Shown: positions 12,459-23,170 of the stretch, one piece after another
Position numbering within the stretch: position 1 is the stretch's first letter
Layout of the letters: each line of letters begins with the position of its first letter
Assembly: GCA_003049485.1 (NCBI GenBank)
Contig: PYST01000015.1
Span: forward strand, 65,248-129,247
Reading direction: 5' to 3'
DNA: 64,000 bases
DNA from: Ophioceras dolichostomum
Lineage: Eukaryota > Ascomycota > Sordariomycetes > Magnaporthales > Ophioceraceae
The notes under the pieces: model-generated
What the model was told of the DNA's origin: nothing
The model's database searches: none
What the model saw: only the letters and a program-made list of their open reading frames with translations
Translations under genes and position numbers: made by a program

Positions 12459-13562
12459 CCAGTATGAGTTTGCGTTTGAACTTGATTTGACGCGTTGATC
12501 TCCCTTGCCACGAGGCAAGGAGAGGAAGGATGGTTGGTGATGGATGGGTACGGATACGTCCGAGTTTTCAGTTGTTTCGATGGGAGGGCCGAATCTCGCT
12601 GTGTTTTTTTCTACCCCTATGCCCTTTCCCCCTCCTCCCTTGCGTTTGTCGTTTTCCCCATGGTTTTAATCATCACCCCACACCTTACACCACGGGGTCC
12701 GTAACAACATTTCTGTCACCGAGCGCCACTACACCAACGAATTTCATATAACATAGCACCAACACCGATTATACACCCCAACATAATGATAAGGAAAGAG
12801 GAAAAGAACGATTTTGATGGACTTGGAGGACGCATGGAGACGGTGTACTATTGAGGCGGGTTCTTCAAGCAAGGTAGACGAGAAAGAGGAGGAGAGAGGA
12901 GCGAGTGTACCTCGATGGCGCCCACCTCGATGGCACCCATTGTCCAGCCAGCACCTGACCCCGGCCTGACACTCACTGCGCACCCATCTTAGTTTAGCAG
13001 TTAGGTAGATAACAATTGACCAAGCTTCATTTGGTTCACTTGAACTCGTTCGATGAGAATAGCTGCGTGAATCTGCGAAGTGTGAAAATGGTCTGTATGA
13101 GGATCGTAACCCCTGAAAAGCGCCTAGTATGCAAGCAGGAGCAGCTTGACACCCCACCCCGCACTTTGGGGTAGCTCTGATCGTCCTGTCAGTCCATTTC
13201 CGTCCAATCTTTCTGGTCAACGCCCTTTTTTCTCTCCAATACAGGCGGGGTTTCTTTTCTAACCCGAGTCGGAAATAGAACGAGGTGAACGCGGAGGGGA
13301 ATTGCCGCCCTCTGTATGCATGGGAGAGATACGATGTGACGCCGCTGCTTGCCATTGACCGCCGTGACATGCCATGCCATGCCATCCTGTCAATATTTTT
13401 TTAATGTTTTTTTTTCCCCAACCCTTTGCCACTCAAAGAATCGTTCGTTCTTGACATTGTTTTGTTCCGCGCATCTACTGTCTGTCTTCTCCTCACATCG
13501 CTTATGTGCGATCCTGGCAGCAGCTCGGTATCCCGCATAGCTCAAATAACACCGCAGCAACA
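12459..13562. other. Intergenic between nucleoporin and P450 genes
   Basis: No supportable gene. A 213-codon antisense frame (12744-13385) has no recognisable domain and is judged chance. Around 13365-13385 lies a short CATGC repeat. T-rich and pyrimidine-rich sequence from 13390 to 13562 is the probable P450 leader. Confidence 0.5.
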
Positions 13563-15582
13563 ATGGCGCTATTGACGCTACAGGCCCCTTTTGACTACTC
13601 GGCCTGGGCGACGGTCGTCGCGGTGGCGGCCCTGACGGTCTACGGCGTGCTGTACCGGATCTCGCTCATGAAGACGCACCCGCAGGAGCCGCCCATCATC
13701 GCGTCGGCGGTGCCGTTCGTGGGTCCTTTGCTGGGGATGCTGTTGCATGGTGGGCGGCATGTCAAGCGGCTTGGGTATAGTCTCTGCTTCATTTTTTTTT
13801 CTACACTTTTATTTTCCTGGGATGGGGTTTGAGTGATGGACTGACATGGCCTGTCGTGATCTATCACAGCTTGGCCAATCGTGACAAGCCCATATTCTCT
13901 CTTCCGGTGCCCGGGTCACGTATATGTAAGTACCTAGGTAGCGTCCTATTTTCACCACGTCCACTCTGTCTTCTCCTATACTCGCCCGCTTCCCCCTTTT
14001 CTTCCCCCTTTCCTCCAGTCCCTTTCTGCCTTGTGGCTATGTTGCTACCGCGTGTCTAACTCACGCCCGTACGCTTGTACCGGGATCGCGGTTTCCAGAC
14101 GTGGTCACGGAGCCCTCACTGGCAGCAGCCGTGCAACGGGCATCCCGTGCGCTCTCCTTCACGCCACTCGTGCCGGACATCACACGCCGGGTCCTGGGCC
14201 TCGACGACGAGACCGTCCGCATCGTGCGGCAGAACCTGGACCCGGAGCCGGGAGACGAGCGCGGCTTCCTGGCCGACATCCACGACCTCGTCTACAACTT
14301 CCTCGGGCCGGGCGACTCGCTGAACCGGTTCAGCCTCGACGCCGCCCGCGAGCTGTCCCGCCGGCTGGGCGAGTATGCGCAGTCGTTAGGAGAAGGGAAA
14401 GGGGAAGGGAAAGTGGTGGACCTCTTGGTGTGGGTGCGCCACTTCGTCACGACTGGGACGGCTGCGTTCCTGTACGGCGCTCGGAACCCGGTCGTGACGC
14501 ACCCGGAGCTGGAGGGCCGCTTTTGGGACTTCGTTCATGGCCTGGGCCCGCTCCTGGTCAACGTGGCTCCGTCGGTGACCGCGCGCAAGCCTTTCCTGGC
14601 GCGGGAGGCCATCGTGGCTGCCTTCATCGAGTATCTCGAGCAGGGCCACCACCTGCAGCAGGGGGGCGAAGACGGGAGTGGCGCCTCCGAAATCGTCCGA
14701 AAGCGCGTTAAGATCGCCGAGGAGTACGGCTGGAAGGTGTCGGCCACGGCGCGCTCGGAGCTGTCGTTCCTCTTCGCGGGCATCATCAACACTGCGACTA
14801 CATCGTTCTGGATGGTGCTGCAAATCTTTGCGCGGCCGGAGCTGCTCGCTTCTGTACGGGCCGAGCTGAGGCAGAACGCTATCGTGGGCAAGGAGGATGA
14901 AGAGAATGAGGATAGCGATAATGATGATAATGGTGATGGTGATGGAAATGAGGATGACCATCAATCACTTCGTCTCAGCCTCGCCGCCGTCCGCACCTCC
15001 TGCCCCACGCTCCTAGCCGTGTTCCGCGAGTGTCTGCGCTTGGGCTCAGACAACTACTCGACCCGGCTCGTGCTCGAGGACACCCTGCTGGCCGACCGAT
15101 ACTTCCTCAAGAAGAAGTCTGTCGTCCAGGTCGCCGGCGGAGTGATCCACGCCGACGACGGCATATGGGGCCGGGACGTGGCCGAGTTCAACCCAGACAG
15201 GTTCCTACCGCCTACCGCCGCCGGCAAGGGCAAGGCTAAGGACAAGGGCAAGGGCAAGGCAGACATCCAGGGTCAGACAGCGCAGGCACAGGCACAGGCC
15301 GCGCACCCCGCCGCGTTCCGGGCATTCGGCGGCGGGAAGACCTTATGCCCCGGCCGCCACTTCGCGACGGCTGAGGCGCTGGCCTTCGTAGCTACCATCG
15401 TGCTGACGTTCGATATGGAGGCCGCCGATGGGAGTGGCCGCATCGTCGTGCCGGCCAAGGACGATCGAGTGCTGCCTGTGCACGTCCTCGAGCCGGCTGC
15501 GGGGGATGCTGTCAGGGTGAGGGTCAGGCCCCAGGTTGGTGCTGGTGGGAGAGTCGTCCGGGCTGTCGAGATTGTGCCATAA
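13563..15582 (+). CDS. Cytochrome P450, CYP7/CYP8-like
   Basis: Three exons (13563-13774, 13870-13925, 14099-15582) give 583 aa. An N-terminal membrane anchor (about 13-32) precedes a Pro-rich hinge (HPQEPP). The heme loop is FGGGKTLCPGRHFA with Cys506 as thiolate ligand; the K-helix ExxR is E400-C-L-R403. The I-helix reads FAGIINTATTSFW (near 317): Asn-Thr stands where most P450s have the acidic-Thr pair, as in CYP7 (sterol 7-alpha hydroxylase) and CYP8 (prostacyclin synthase) types, to which overall spacing is also closest. Two low-complexity inserts are unusual: an Asp/Glu/Asn-rich run encoded at about 14890-14960 before the J region, and a (GK)n/(QA)n run at about 15220-15300 before the heme loop. 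The substrate is unknown. A GIT1-like transporter and a type III PKS lie within 8 kb. Confidence 0.92.
13931..13940. repeat. TACCTAGGTA palindrome in P450 intron 2
   Basis: A perfect 10-bp palindrome just after the GTAAG donor of intron 2. The same motif or its TAGGTACCTA arrangement recurs in intergenic DNA across the window (see findings). Confidence 0.7.
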
Positions 15583-17999
15583 GGGGGGGAGGGAGAGAGA
15601 AAGAAAAAGGAAGAGAAGTATATAGTATGGGTGCTCTAGGATGGGAGTGTGAGGGAGGGAGGTGTGCGTGAAGTGTATATGCGGTATGCGGGCTACAGCT
15701 AGGTTGTCATATATACCAACAACTGCTTCCGAACTCCCCGAGAAGCCAGCATTTGTGTACAGGTAAATAGTTTGAACTCAGATTTTCTTTTAGTACTTGT
15801 CAATGAGGAGTTGCTGATGGGTTGGTGAGCAACTAACTCGACTACCCTAGTTCGCACTCTTTCATACGTCCCCGTTACGCGGATTATTGGGCTGCTAGCA
15901 AGGTAAAAGATCTGAGATATAGTGCAGGGCCGTCCACCGTGGCGATCTCTAGCCCTTCGGTGACTAGAGACTACCTACCTAGGTACCTACCTTAATTAAT
16001 AATATCCTAGACGATTGATTGTTGAAACCCTCGGCAGCTTCCGTACATGAGCCTCGGCGCCAGTCCTGGTGGCGGGTTAGTCGTCCTGGATAGAATACGG
16101 CGACTTTAGATTCGACGCTGCCCCCACCCACAACCACAGCACATTGACGTCTTCAAGCACGCCAAGAGTCCTGTCCACCGTCACCGTAGCTTCGTCAGTT
16201 CGAAGAAGCACCACAATGCAGGAAACACTGTCGTTTTGCAGGATAAAGGTGCCTGGTTCGCAGAAGACGAAAATGCGGCCTAAATGTATGGTCTTTTCAA
16301 GCGCCACGGCAACGCGCCAGGGGGTTGGGATAATATGATCCAACATATTCCGTACCAAACCCTTGCTTTGTGAAGGGTTCAGGGTTGCTTTGGACTTTAG
16401 TCGGGACTGGCTGGCTGGCACTCCTGATGTCCAGCACCAAAATGGGGCACCTTGCACATCGGAAGTCACAACTTGTATCTTCGCAGGCTGCTCCTAATAT
16501 CTTCAACGTCGATCGATATTTGTTCGAAGAAGTAACGTTGGACAAACTCGCTCATCTAGTGATAGATATCGTCGTCATCAACAATGGAGCCAACCATCAA
16601 GACGAGTCAAGAGGGAAAAGGGCCGATGCATGTCTCTCGTTTGACAAATTGATGGTTTGGTGATATGATGAACCTTTTTTTGATCCTTCATCAGCTTCTT
16701 GGCGAACTGTTGTGGTGTCCTAGCGCACGTGCTCCCGCATGGGCAGCTGCTTGGCAGGAAGAGGAACCTCTTCTAGCTTGGAGCTGCTGCCGTGTCCCTG
16801 CTCCGTCCCTCGTATCACCACCAGGTAACCAACCACCGCAATTATTCGGCGCAAAAGGAAGAAACGCGAGCCATTGCCTGAAAGGTGTGGCGTGTGGTGG
16901 GGTACATGACCAGAATGCTTAGCTTGGACGCCCCAAAAGCTTGTCGTTGCCGATGCCGATTTTCCCGATGCCAGATCTCTCCGGATCCGTGACGCTTGTC
17001 ATTAATATCCCTTCATTTTTCTTCCGTTGAGGCGAAAGAGTTGCTTGGTGGGAGGAACGAAACATATTTGTGAGTGCGAGACAGAAAGATAAAGACACGC
17101 AGGATCTGCAGAGGAAGTTTCTTTCCAGCTGCTGGGTCTCTGGGCCACCAGCACGGCAGGTGTCAGTCGTCGTTCGGTCGGCGTAACCCCTCCACTCCTT
17201 CCTGCCCGCTCCAGCCATATGTATGTAGACGGGGCGGGGAAAGTTAACCTTTTCGTCTGACCGCCTTCCCCCCTCCCTCCTTTGTTTGTCCCCCCCCAGC
17301 TTCTCGAGTCGTTCGAGTCGGTGCCAGCCGAAAGAGCTGTGTCTCCGAGACAGCTTCCATCCTATCAGCTATCGTGCAGCCATGACGACTGACCCTAAGG
17401 TGCATGCATGGGGCCGTGGAGGAGCGGGGTCGGGGTTGCTCTCTCTCTGAAGTCTAAGTCGTCCACTCAGAAACCTCAGCTCGGTCTGTCCGAATGCACG
17501 GGGTGTTTTTGGTACATAGTCGTCTCTTAGTTGGTAGGTAGGATAAGAAGAGAGATAAGATGAGGGGGTAGGAGGAGGATGGGAATGGGGACCGTCCACA
17601 CACAGTCACAACCCGAACAGGTGGGCCGGTGGCTGCCATGTAACGATCATGGTTCGCGACTGACCTTTCACTTTGAGATTCACTGACGGCTTTTTTTTTT
17701 ATCTAAACCCCCCTATTCCCCCCTTCCGCTGCTGTGCTTTCTGGCTTGTGATACGTTTTGTCTTTTCTCATGTGCAAGCTCCCGCACGTCGTAGCACCCT
17801 AGGTTCCAGCCTAGCTCCGGGCTTCTTCATCTTGCTGCCTCAGACCAAAAAGTTCTACACATTCGTTGATACTTGATACAGAAAAGAAGGGGACGGAAAA
17901 AAAACAGACGTCATCCCTTACCTTCGCTCGTTCGTTCACTATAGATGAGGCAGGCGCCATAAGCGACTAGGACTCGTCAAACCCACCCCCCAAAGCACA
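15583..17999. other. Long intergenic stretch, no gene supported
   Basis: 2.4 kb without a supportable coding frame. A purine-rich 3' UTR of the P450 gene runs to about 15700. A palindromic CTACCTACCTAGGTACCTACC cluster lies near 15971-15992, followed by TTAATTAATAAT. Short frames on both strands at 16077-16663 show no recognisable domain; they could be a decayed gene but nothing supports that. T-rich and pyrimidine-rich sequence at 17690-17720 and an A run near 17897 precede the transporter ATG. Confidence 0.45.
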
Positions 18000-20342
18000 A
18001 TGTTTGGGTTCGGACGCAAGAAAGACGAGGAGCAGATCACGGCTGGCGAGGCGGCCCGTGATGAAGCCGCCGCAGAAGAAACCTCCCTCGCCCTAAGCCA
18101 GCCGTTCTGGGTCGCCATTGTTCCCGTCATTGCATGCGGTGCTGGGCTTTTCTCGGATGGTAAGTCGGGTTCCTGCAGAGATAGGCTCAAGGCTCAACAT
18201 ATCGACCTTTGGCAGCCTTGCCCACCCTTGTTTTATGGCGCTCATCATTGGCTAACTTTTATCTGGCTCAGGGTACATCAACAATGTACGTGATCAATGA
18301 GACTTTGGGTGTTATTCTGCCCACATTCCAGCCTTGTTTGTAACCAACTACCTAATCTATGCCATTTTCGTCCCACGTTAACCACGAGAGGAATTACAGG
18401 TCATCGGCTCCGTCTCTACCGTCCTGGGGAAGCAGTACGGGTCGATATACACGGACTCGAACGCCAAAAAGGTTGTCAGCGCCATCACGTTTGCAGGCAC
18501 GGTAAGTCCATCACTTGTTTTCGCGCAATCATCATGAATTCGGTCTTCAGACTAATGAGAGAGGGAGAAAAAAACGTATCTTCACAGGTTCTGGGCCAAC
18601 TCATCTTCGGCTGGTTGTCTGACCGCTGGTCTCGGAGGAACACTCTCCTCGTGTCGACCATCATCCTGATCGTCTTCACTGCGCTGGCCACGGGCTCGTA
18701 CTGGCATGGCGAGGCGGCTGGCATGTTCAGCATGCTCACGGCATGGCGATTCTTCGTGAGTATAGAGAGCGTTCTTGCGAAGACTGACGAGGTCTTTAAG
18801 CTGACTAGCCGTGTGAACTTCGCCTACATAGGTCGGTATCGGCATCGGGGGCGAGTACCCAGCCGGCAGCGTTGGCTGCGCCGAGTCCAGCGGCGAGATG
18901 AAGAGCGGAACCCGGAACATGTGGTTCATCCTGTGAGTCGGCTAGCCCAAGAGGAGACCGACCCATGAAGCCCTTTACTGACATGCGAGATGCTACAACA
19001 GATTCACCAACAGCATGATAGACTGGGGCTTCGTCATCGGCGCCTTCGTGCCCTACGTCGTCGCCGCGGCGGCACAAAACCGGTATCTGGAAACCATCTG
19101 GCGCACCAGCCTGGGCATCGGCGTCGTGTTCCCCATGGTCCTGCTCTTCCTGCGGTTTCGCATGAACGAGCCCGAGGAGTTTCAGCGCAACTCGATGAGG
19201 CACGCCAAGACGCCGTACTGGCTCGTGCTCAAGTTCTACGGCTGGCGCTTGTTCGTCGTCAGCCTGATCTGGTTTATTTATGATGTGAGTTTAAGTTGTA
19301 CCTACCTACCTAATCTACATACTCCTCTTCCGAAGAAGAAGGAGAAATGCTAGGAGGGACTAGCCAAACTCACATATTTCCGACTCTACCTACCTACCTA
19401 CCTACCTACCTACCTACCCAGTTCCTCACCTACGCCTTCGGAATCTACTCCTCCACCATCCTGGCCAACATCTTCCCCTCCGACGCGCCTCTGACGACCA
19501 TCTTCGGCTGGAACACCGTCATCAACCTGTTCTACATCCCCGGCACGATGCTCGGCGCCCCCGTCAGCGACCTGATCGGGCCCCGCTACGCCCTCGCGGC
19601 GGGCGTCACCCTCCAGGCGCTCGTCGGCTTCATCATGGCCGGCCTGTACCCCTCGCTGTCGCAGCCGTCTATGGTAGGCGCCTTCGCCGTCGTCTACGGC
19701 ATCTTCCTGTCGCTCGGCGAGCTGGGGCCCGGGAACAACATCGGTCTGCTGGCTGCGAAGACGTGCGCCACTGGTGTTCGTGGACGTGAGTACTACTGAT
19801 CCTTTCCTCCATCCCCCTCTTCCATGATACAAGAAGGAAACTTTAGGATTAGGTACGTAAGGTGATACCGTACTGACAACCCCTTCGTTTCCATGAAAGA
19901 ATACTACGGCATCGCCGCAGCAATCGGCAAGATAGGCGCCTTCGTCGGCACCTACGTGTACCCCTACATCGAGGCGGCCGGCGGCGACAGCGAGGCGCAG
20001 TCGGCGCAGTACCCCTTCTACGTCAGCTCGTCCCTGTGCGTGCTCTCGGCCGCGCTCGCGCTCTTCTGCCTCCCGCACATCGGGCAGGACACCATCACCG
20101 AGGAGGACAGGCGGTTCCGCGCTTACCTCGAGAGCCAGGGCTACGACACGCGGCAGCTCGGGCTGAAGAAGGGGGAGAGCCTCGAGTCTGGCGTCGGCGG
20201 CGCTGGTATTGCTGGTGCTGGTGCTGATGACGTGGGGACTGGTAGTGGAGGAGGGGAGAAGAAGAGGAGTGAGCCGGAGCATCACTCGGCGGAGTCGATC
20301 TCGGTGGTGGCCACCACTTCGGCGGGCGAGACTAAGGCCTAG
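18000..20342 (+). CDS. MFS transporter, GIT1-like (glycerophosphodiester/phosphate:H+ symporter type)
   Basis: Eight exons: 18000-18159, 18272-18285, 18400-18501, 18588-18755, 18832-18932, 19002-19284, 19422-19785, 19900-20342, joining to 544 aa with no frame conflict. About 12 membrane segments are expected. Diagnostic motifs are FSDGYINNVIG at TM1 (DGY..N.VIG as in the PHS/Git1 group), the MFS loop GWLSDRWSRR, GIGGEYP, and GELGPGNNIGLLAAK late in the protein. The group takes up phosphate, glycerophosphoinositol or glycerophosphocholine with protons at the plasma membrane; substrate cannot be read from sequence. Exon 2 is only 14 nt yet encodes part of the conserved TM1 motif. Intron 6 holds a (TACC)8 microsatellite directly before its acceptor. 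The cytoplasmic C-terminal tail is Gly/Ser-rich. Confidence 0.92.
18272..18285 (+). other. 14-nt micro-exon (exon 2) of the GIT1-like gene
   Basis: The exon is flanked by CAG at 18271 and GTACGT at 18286. Joining phase 1 from exon 1 with these 14 nt gives G-Y-I-N-N and restores phase 0 before VIG in exon 3, matching the conserved DGY..N.VIG motif of the family. Confidence 0.85.
19387..19418 (+). repeat. (TACC)8 microsatellite at an intron 3' end
   Basis: Eight perfect TACC copies run up to the CAG acceptor (19419-19421) of intron 6 of the transporter gene, so the repeat itself forms the pyrimidine-rich tract before the splice site. Confidence 0.9.
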
Positions 20343-21388
20343 TGGGTTGTCGGTGTGCCTCCCCGTCCTCCCCCCAATGCCTGGCTTCGGAATGACCGCG
20401 GCAGCAGCACGGGTTCGGCGCCGGAGCTATAAAGAAGCCGTCCATCCCTTCGCTGGGGACGTGGCCATCTCCCACCTTCTTGGAAAGCGAGACAGTGGAT
20501 CGCTGCGGCCTGCCGTTTGCCTGTCCTCTACTCACTCCCTTGCTTGATTTGCCCTTGTCCACGATTCATTAGGAGAAAGAGGCTTCTGGTTTTCTTCTAA
20601 CCCATTTCCTCTCATTTCCCCCTCTGTCTCTTTCTATTTCTTTCCCCTTTCATTTTCTTCCTTTCTTTTGTCCGTTCTTTTCTGGATATCGAAATACCCC
20701 CGGACGAATATGATACCTAGGACGCTCGCCCTACCAGTAATAATAACATGGGTGGTTAACGGACGTGCAGTTGGCTTAAGTCGTGAGGATTGTTATAGGA
20801 GAAGGAGGGTTTGCACCGATTGGTTGGTCGCCTGGTTGGCTGTAAGAGTCTTCTTGTCTAATAAGTTCGTCTACTTTGGTCTAGAGACAGAGCAACAAGA
20901 GAGCAATGAGAGAAACATAATTGATGCGCCCGTGATAACCAATAAGCAAATAGGAGAAAGTTTCTAGTGGGAGCTTCCGCGTAAGTGCTACAACGAGAAG
21001 CTAAGAGGAAAGCGAGAGGAAGAGAGGGAGAAGAAGAAAAGAAAAAAAAAGCATTTGATAGACGAAAGAGGATGGAGGTGTCTGGTACCTTGGTGGGTTT
21101 GCCGCAGCCCTCTTTATTAGTGATGATGTGTAAGAACCGCGGAAGAAAAAAAGCGCCTGGAGCGGCCGGAAGCCTCGGACTTTTTTGGGCTTATGCGGTG
21201 CACCAGCAGCCGTGCGGGCATCGTCCGATTTTAATCCTACTGCCTTCGGAACTCATCCCCTCCTCGTTCACTCATTTCTCTTTCTTCATTCACTACTCCC
21301 TTCTTTTCCTGTTTTTTCCCCTCCTCCCTTGACATAGTATTGTTACCCAAAATGAAAGAATGATGGGGGAAAATATATATAAAAAATA
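20343..21388. other. Convergent intergenic region
   Basis: Lies between the 3' ends of the GIT1-like gene (+) and the type III PKS (-). It contains pyrimidine-rich runs at 20580-20690 and 21250-21330 and an A/G-rich stretch at 20985-21065. No gene is supported. Confidence 0.5.
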
Positions 21389-23170
21389 CTAATCAAGTTC
21401 GACTCCGGCCAGCGCCTCGCCGATGAACTTCTCCGTTTCCAGCTCCGTTCTTGGCGGTTTGTTACCACCACTACCGGAACTGCTGTCTCCCTGCGACGAC
21501 GACGACAACGGAGTGTCGATGACCGCAGTTTTCGACTTGGCGGTATCCGCGCCAGCATCGGCCACACTGACGACGTCGCTACTCGTACTGGTCGTGCTAC
21601 TCCTACTCCGGCCGACGTCATCCACGTCCTCCTCATCGTCCAACATCTCGTCGCGGCCGTCATCGCTGCGGCTCGCCTCGCTCTCCGTCTCGGGCGGAGT
21701 CTGTAGTCCCGTCGTTGTCGTCATGTGCCGACGCAGCATGCACATCTCGACGGCGATGCCGGGCCCGAACGCGCACCCTACGACGTACTCGGAAGGAGGG
21801 CGGCCGCCGGGAGTGAGCGCATCCATTTCCTTCTGGCGCAGCCTGTCGAGCACGCTGAAGATGGTGGCCGAGCTCGAGTTGCCGTGGTTGATGTAAGTGT
21901 CGTAGCTGGCGCGCTGGTGCTCCTGCGTGATCCCCATGGCCTTTTCCGCCCCCGTCAGGATCGTCGCCCCGCCTGGGTGCATGGCCCAGTCGAAGTCGGC
22001 GGGTTCTCTGAACGCCTCGGGCAGCGAAGGTAGGGAGGAGATCAGGGTCTCGAATGTGGGCGCGAGAACCGAGGCCGTCAGTTTGGGCACTCGGGGACTC
22101 AGGACAACTTTCCAGCCTAGTGGTTAGGAGGCGAATCGATCGTTAGCTGAATTTCTCCGTTTTCTGATCCCGCAACCCAGGCGGGCTTCCCCTGCACACG
22201 TTGCCGGGGGTCGGTGGCTAGTGGCCAGTCGCTGGCCCCAAACAAACTCACCCACTGGGTCGACATCGAATCCCAGGTCTTCCTCAGTGTCTGGTATCGT
22301 CCTGTAGTCCCAACCGAGCAGCTCGTACACGGGAGGCGCGACGCTGGCGGAAGGGACTGTGCTAGGGTCGGCGCCGATGCCGTTGCTCAGCACCAAGGCG
22401 CTTCCGCAGTCGGAGAAGAGCGCGACGCCGATGCGAGTCTCCTGCAGGGCGTTCACGCTCTCCAGCTCGCTGCGCACCATGGTGGTGCTAACCTCGAGCG
22501 CGGCCACGAGGATGCGCGCGGGTAGGCCGCGCATGGCGTGGCCCAGCGCCAGGTTCGCCGCCGTGCGTAACGCCGCCAGCCCGCCGCTGCACCCGACGCC
22601 GTGGAGCAGCACCTTCTCCACGCGCGGCGATAGGCCCAGCTCCTTGGCGACGAAGTGGTCGTAGCCCGGGTTGGCGCTGTCGGTGCACGTCGTCGCCACG
22701 ACGTGCGTGATCTCCTGCTCGGCCGAGCTGATGCGCGCTTCGGCTAGGGCCTTGCGCGCGGCGTCGACGGCGAGCGGAACGCCGTCACTCATGAACGTCT
22801 GGTGTAGCTCGGAGATCGATGGCGCCGTCGCCTTGTTTACCAGCGGATGGTCCGCGTCGCCGATCGAGGATCGTGCGTCGATGCCTGTGTACCGGTTGAT
22901 AGCGAGCACCTTCTTCATGCTGGGGGGCGGATGCGAGGTACCTAGTCAGCATGGATGGCACTGCGCCTGAGACTCCCTATTCTCTCTTCTCCTCGCCTCT
23001 CCTTCTCAACGGATTAGGGTTTTCCACGGGCGGGCTCACGCTGGGGAATCTGGGTAGAACCGCTTGCCCAGTGTTTCCACCGCATCCGGCTTGAGGGCAA
23101 ATGGTGGATATTGCGTCCCGACGCCGATGATCGAGAGTCCAAGCCCCCTAGAGCTGCTTGCCGACGCCAT
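21389..23170 (-). CDS. Type III polyketide synthase (fungal chalcone/stilbene-synthase family)
   Basis: Three exons (complement of 23040-23170, 22252-22919, 21389-22116) give 508 aa. The catalytic triad is intact: Cys154 in HGVGCSGG, His313 in WAMHPGG, Asn346 in INHGNSSSA. The N-terminal block joined across intron 1 reads YPDSPAMKKVLAINRYTGID, and the C-terminal GCAFGPGIAVEM is the GPG cyclisation loop. Such enzymes condense malonyl-CoA onto an acyl-CoA starter; the Neurospora relative makes alkylresorcylic acids, so a resorcinolic or pyrone lipid is a reasonable guess. Beyond residue 400 there is an unusual tail of about 108 residues, rich in Ser/Thr/Asp/Glu and probably disordered. The start MASASSSRGLG is chosen over an upstream in-frame codon because conservation (LSIIGVGTQYPP) begins just after it. 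The P450 and transporter genes are its nearest neighbours on one side. Confidence 0.95.

Noticed and set aside
12744..13385. 213-codon frame on the minus strand between nucleoporin and P450 genes
   Set aside because: No recognisable domain and a mixed composition like translated non-coding DNA; starts inside a CATGC repeat.
16077..16663. Overlapping frames on both strands possibly representing a decayed gene
   Set aside because: No domain, no splice-consistent continuation, and no strand clearly preferred.
22671..22970. Plus-strand frames across the type III PKS gene
   Set aside because: Antisense to exons holding the intact catalytic motifs.
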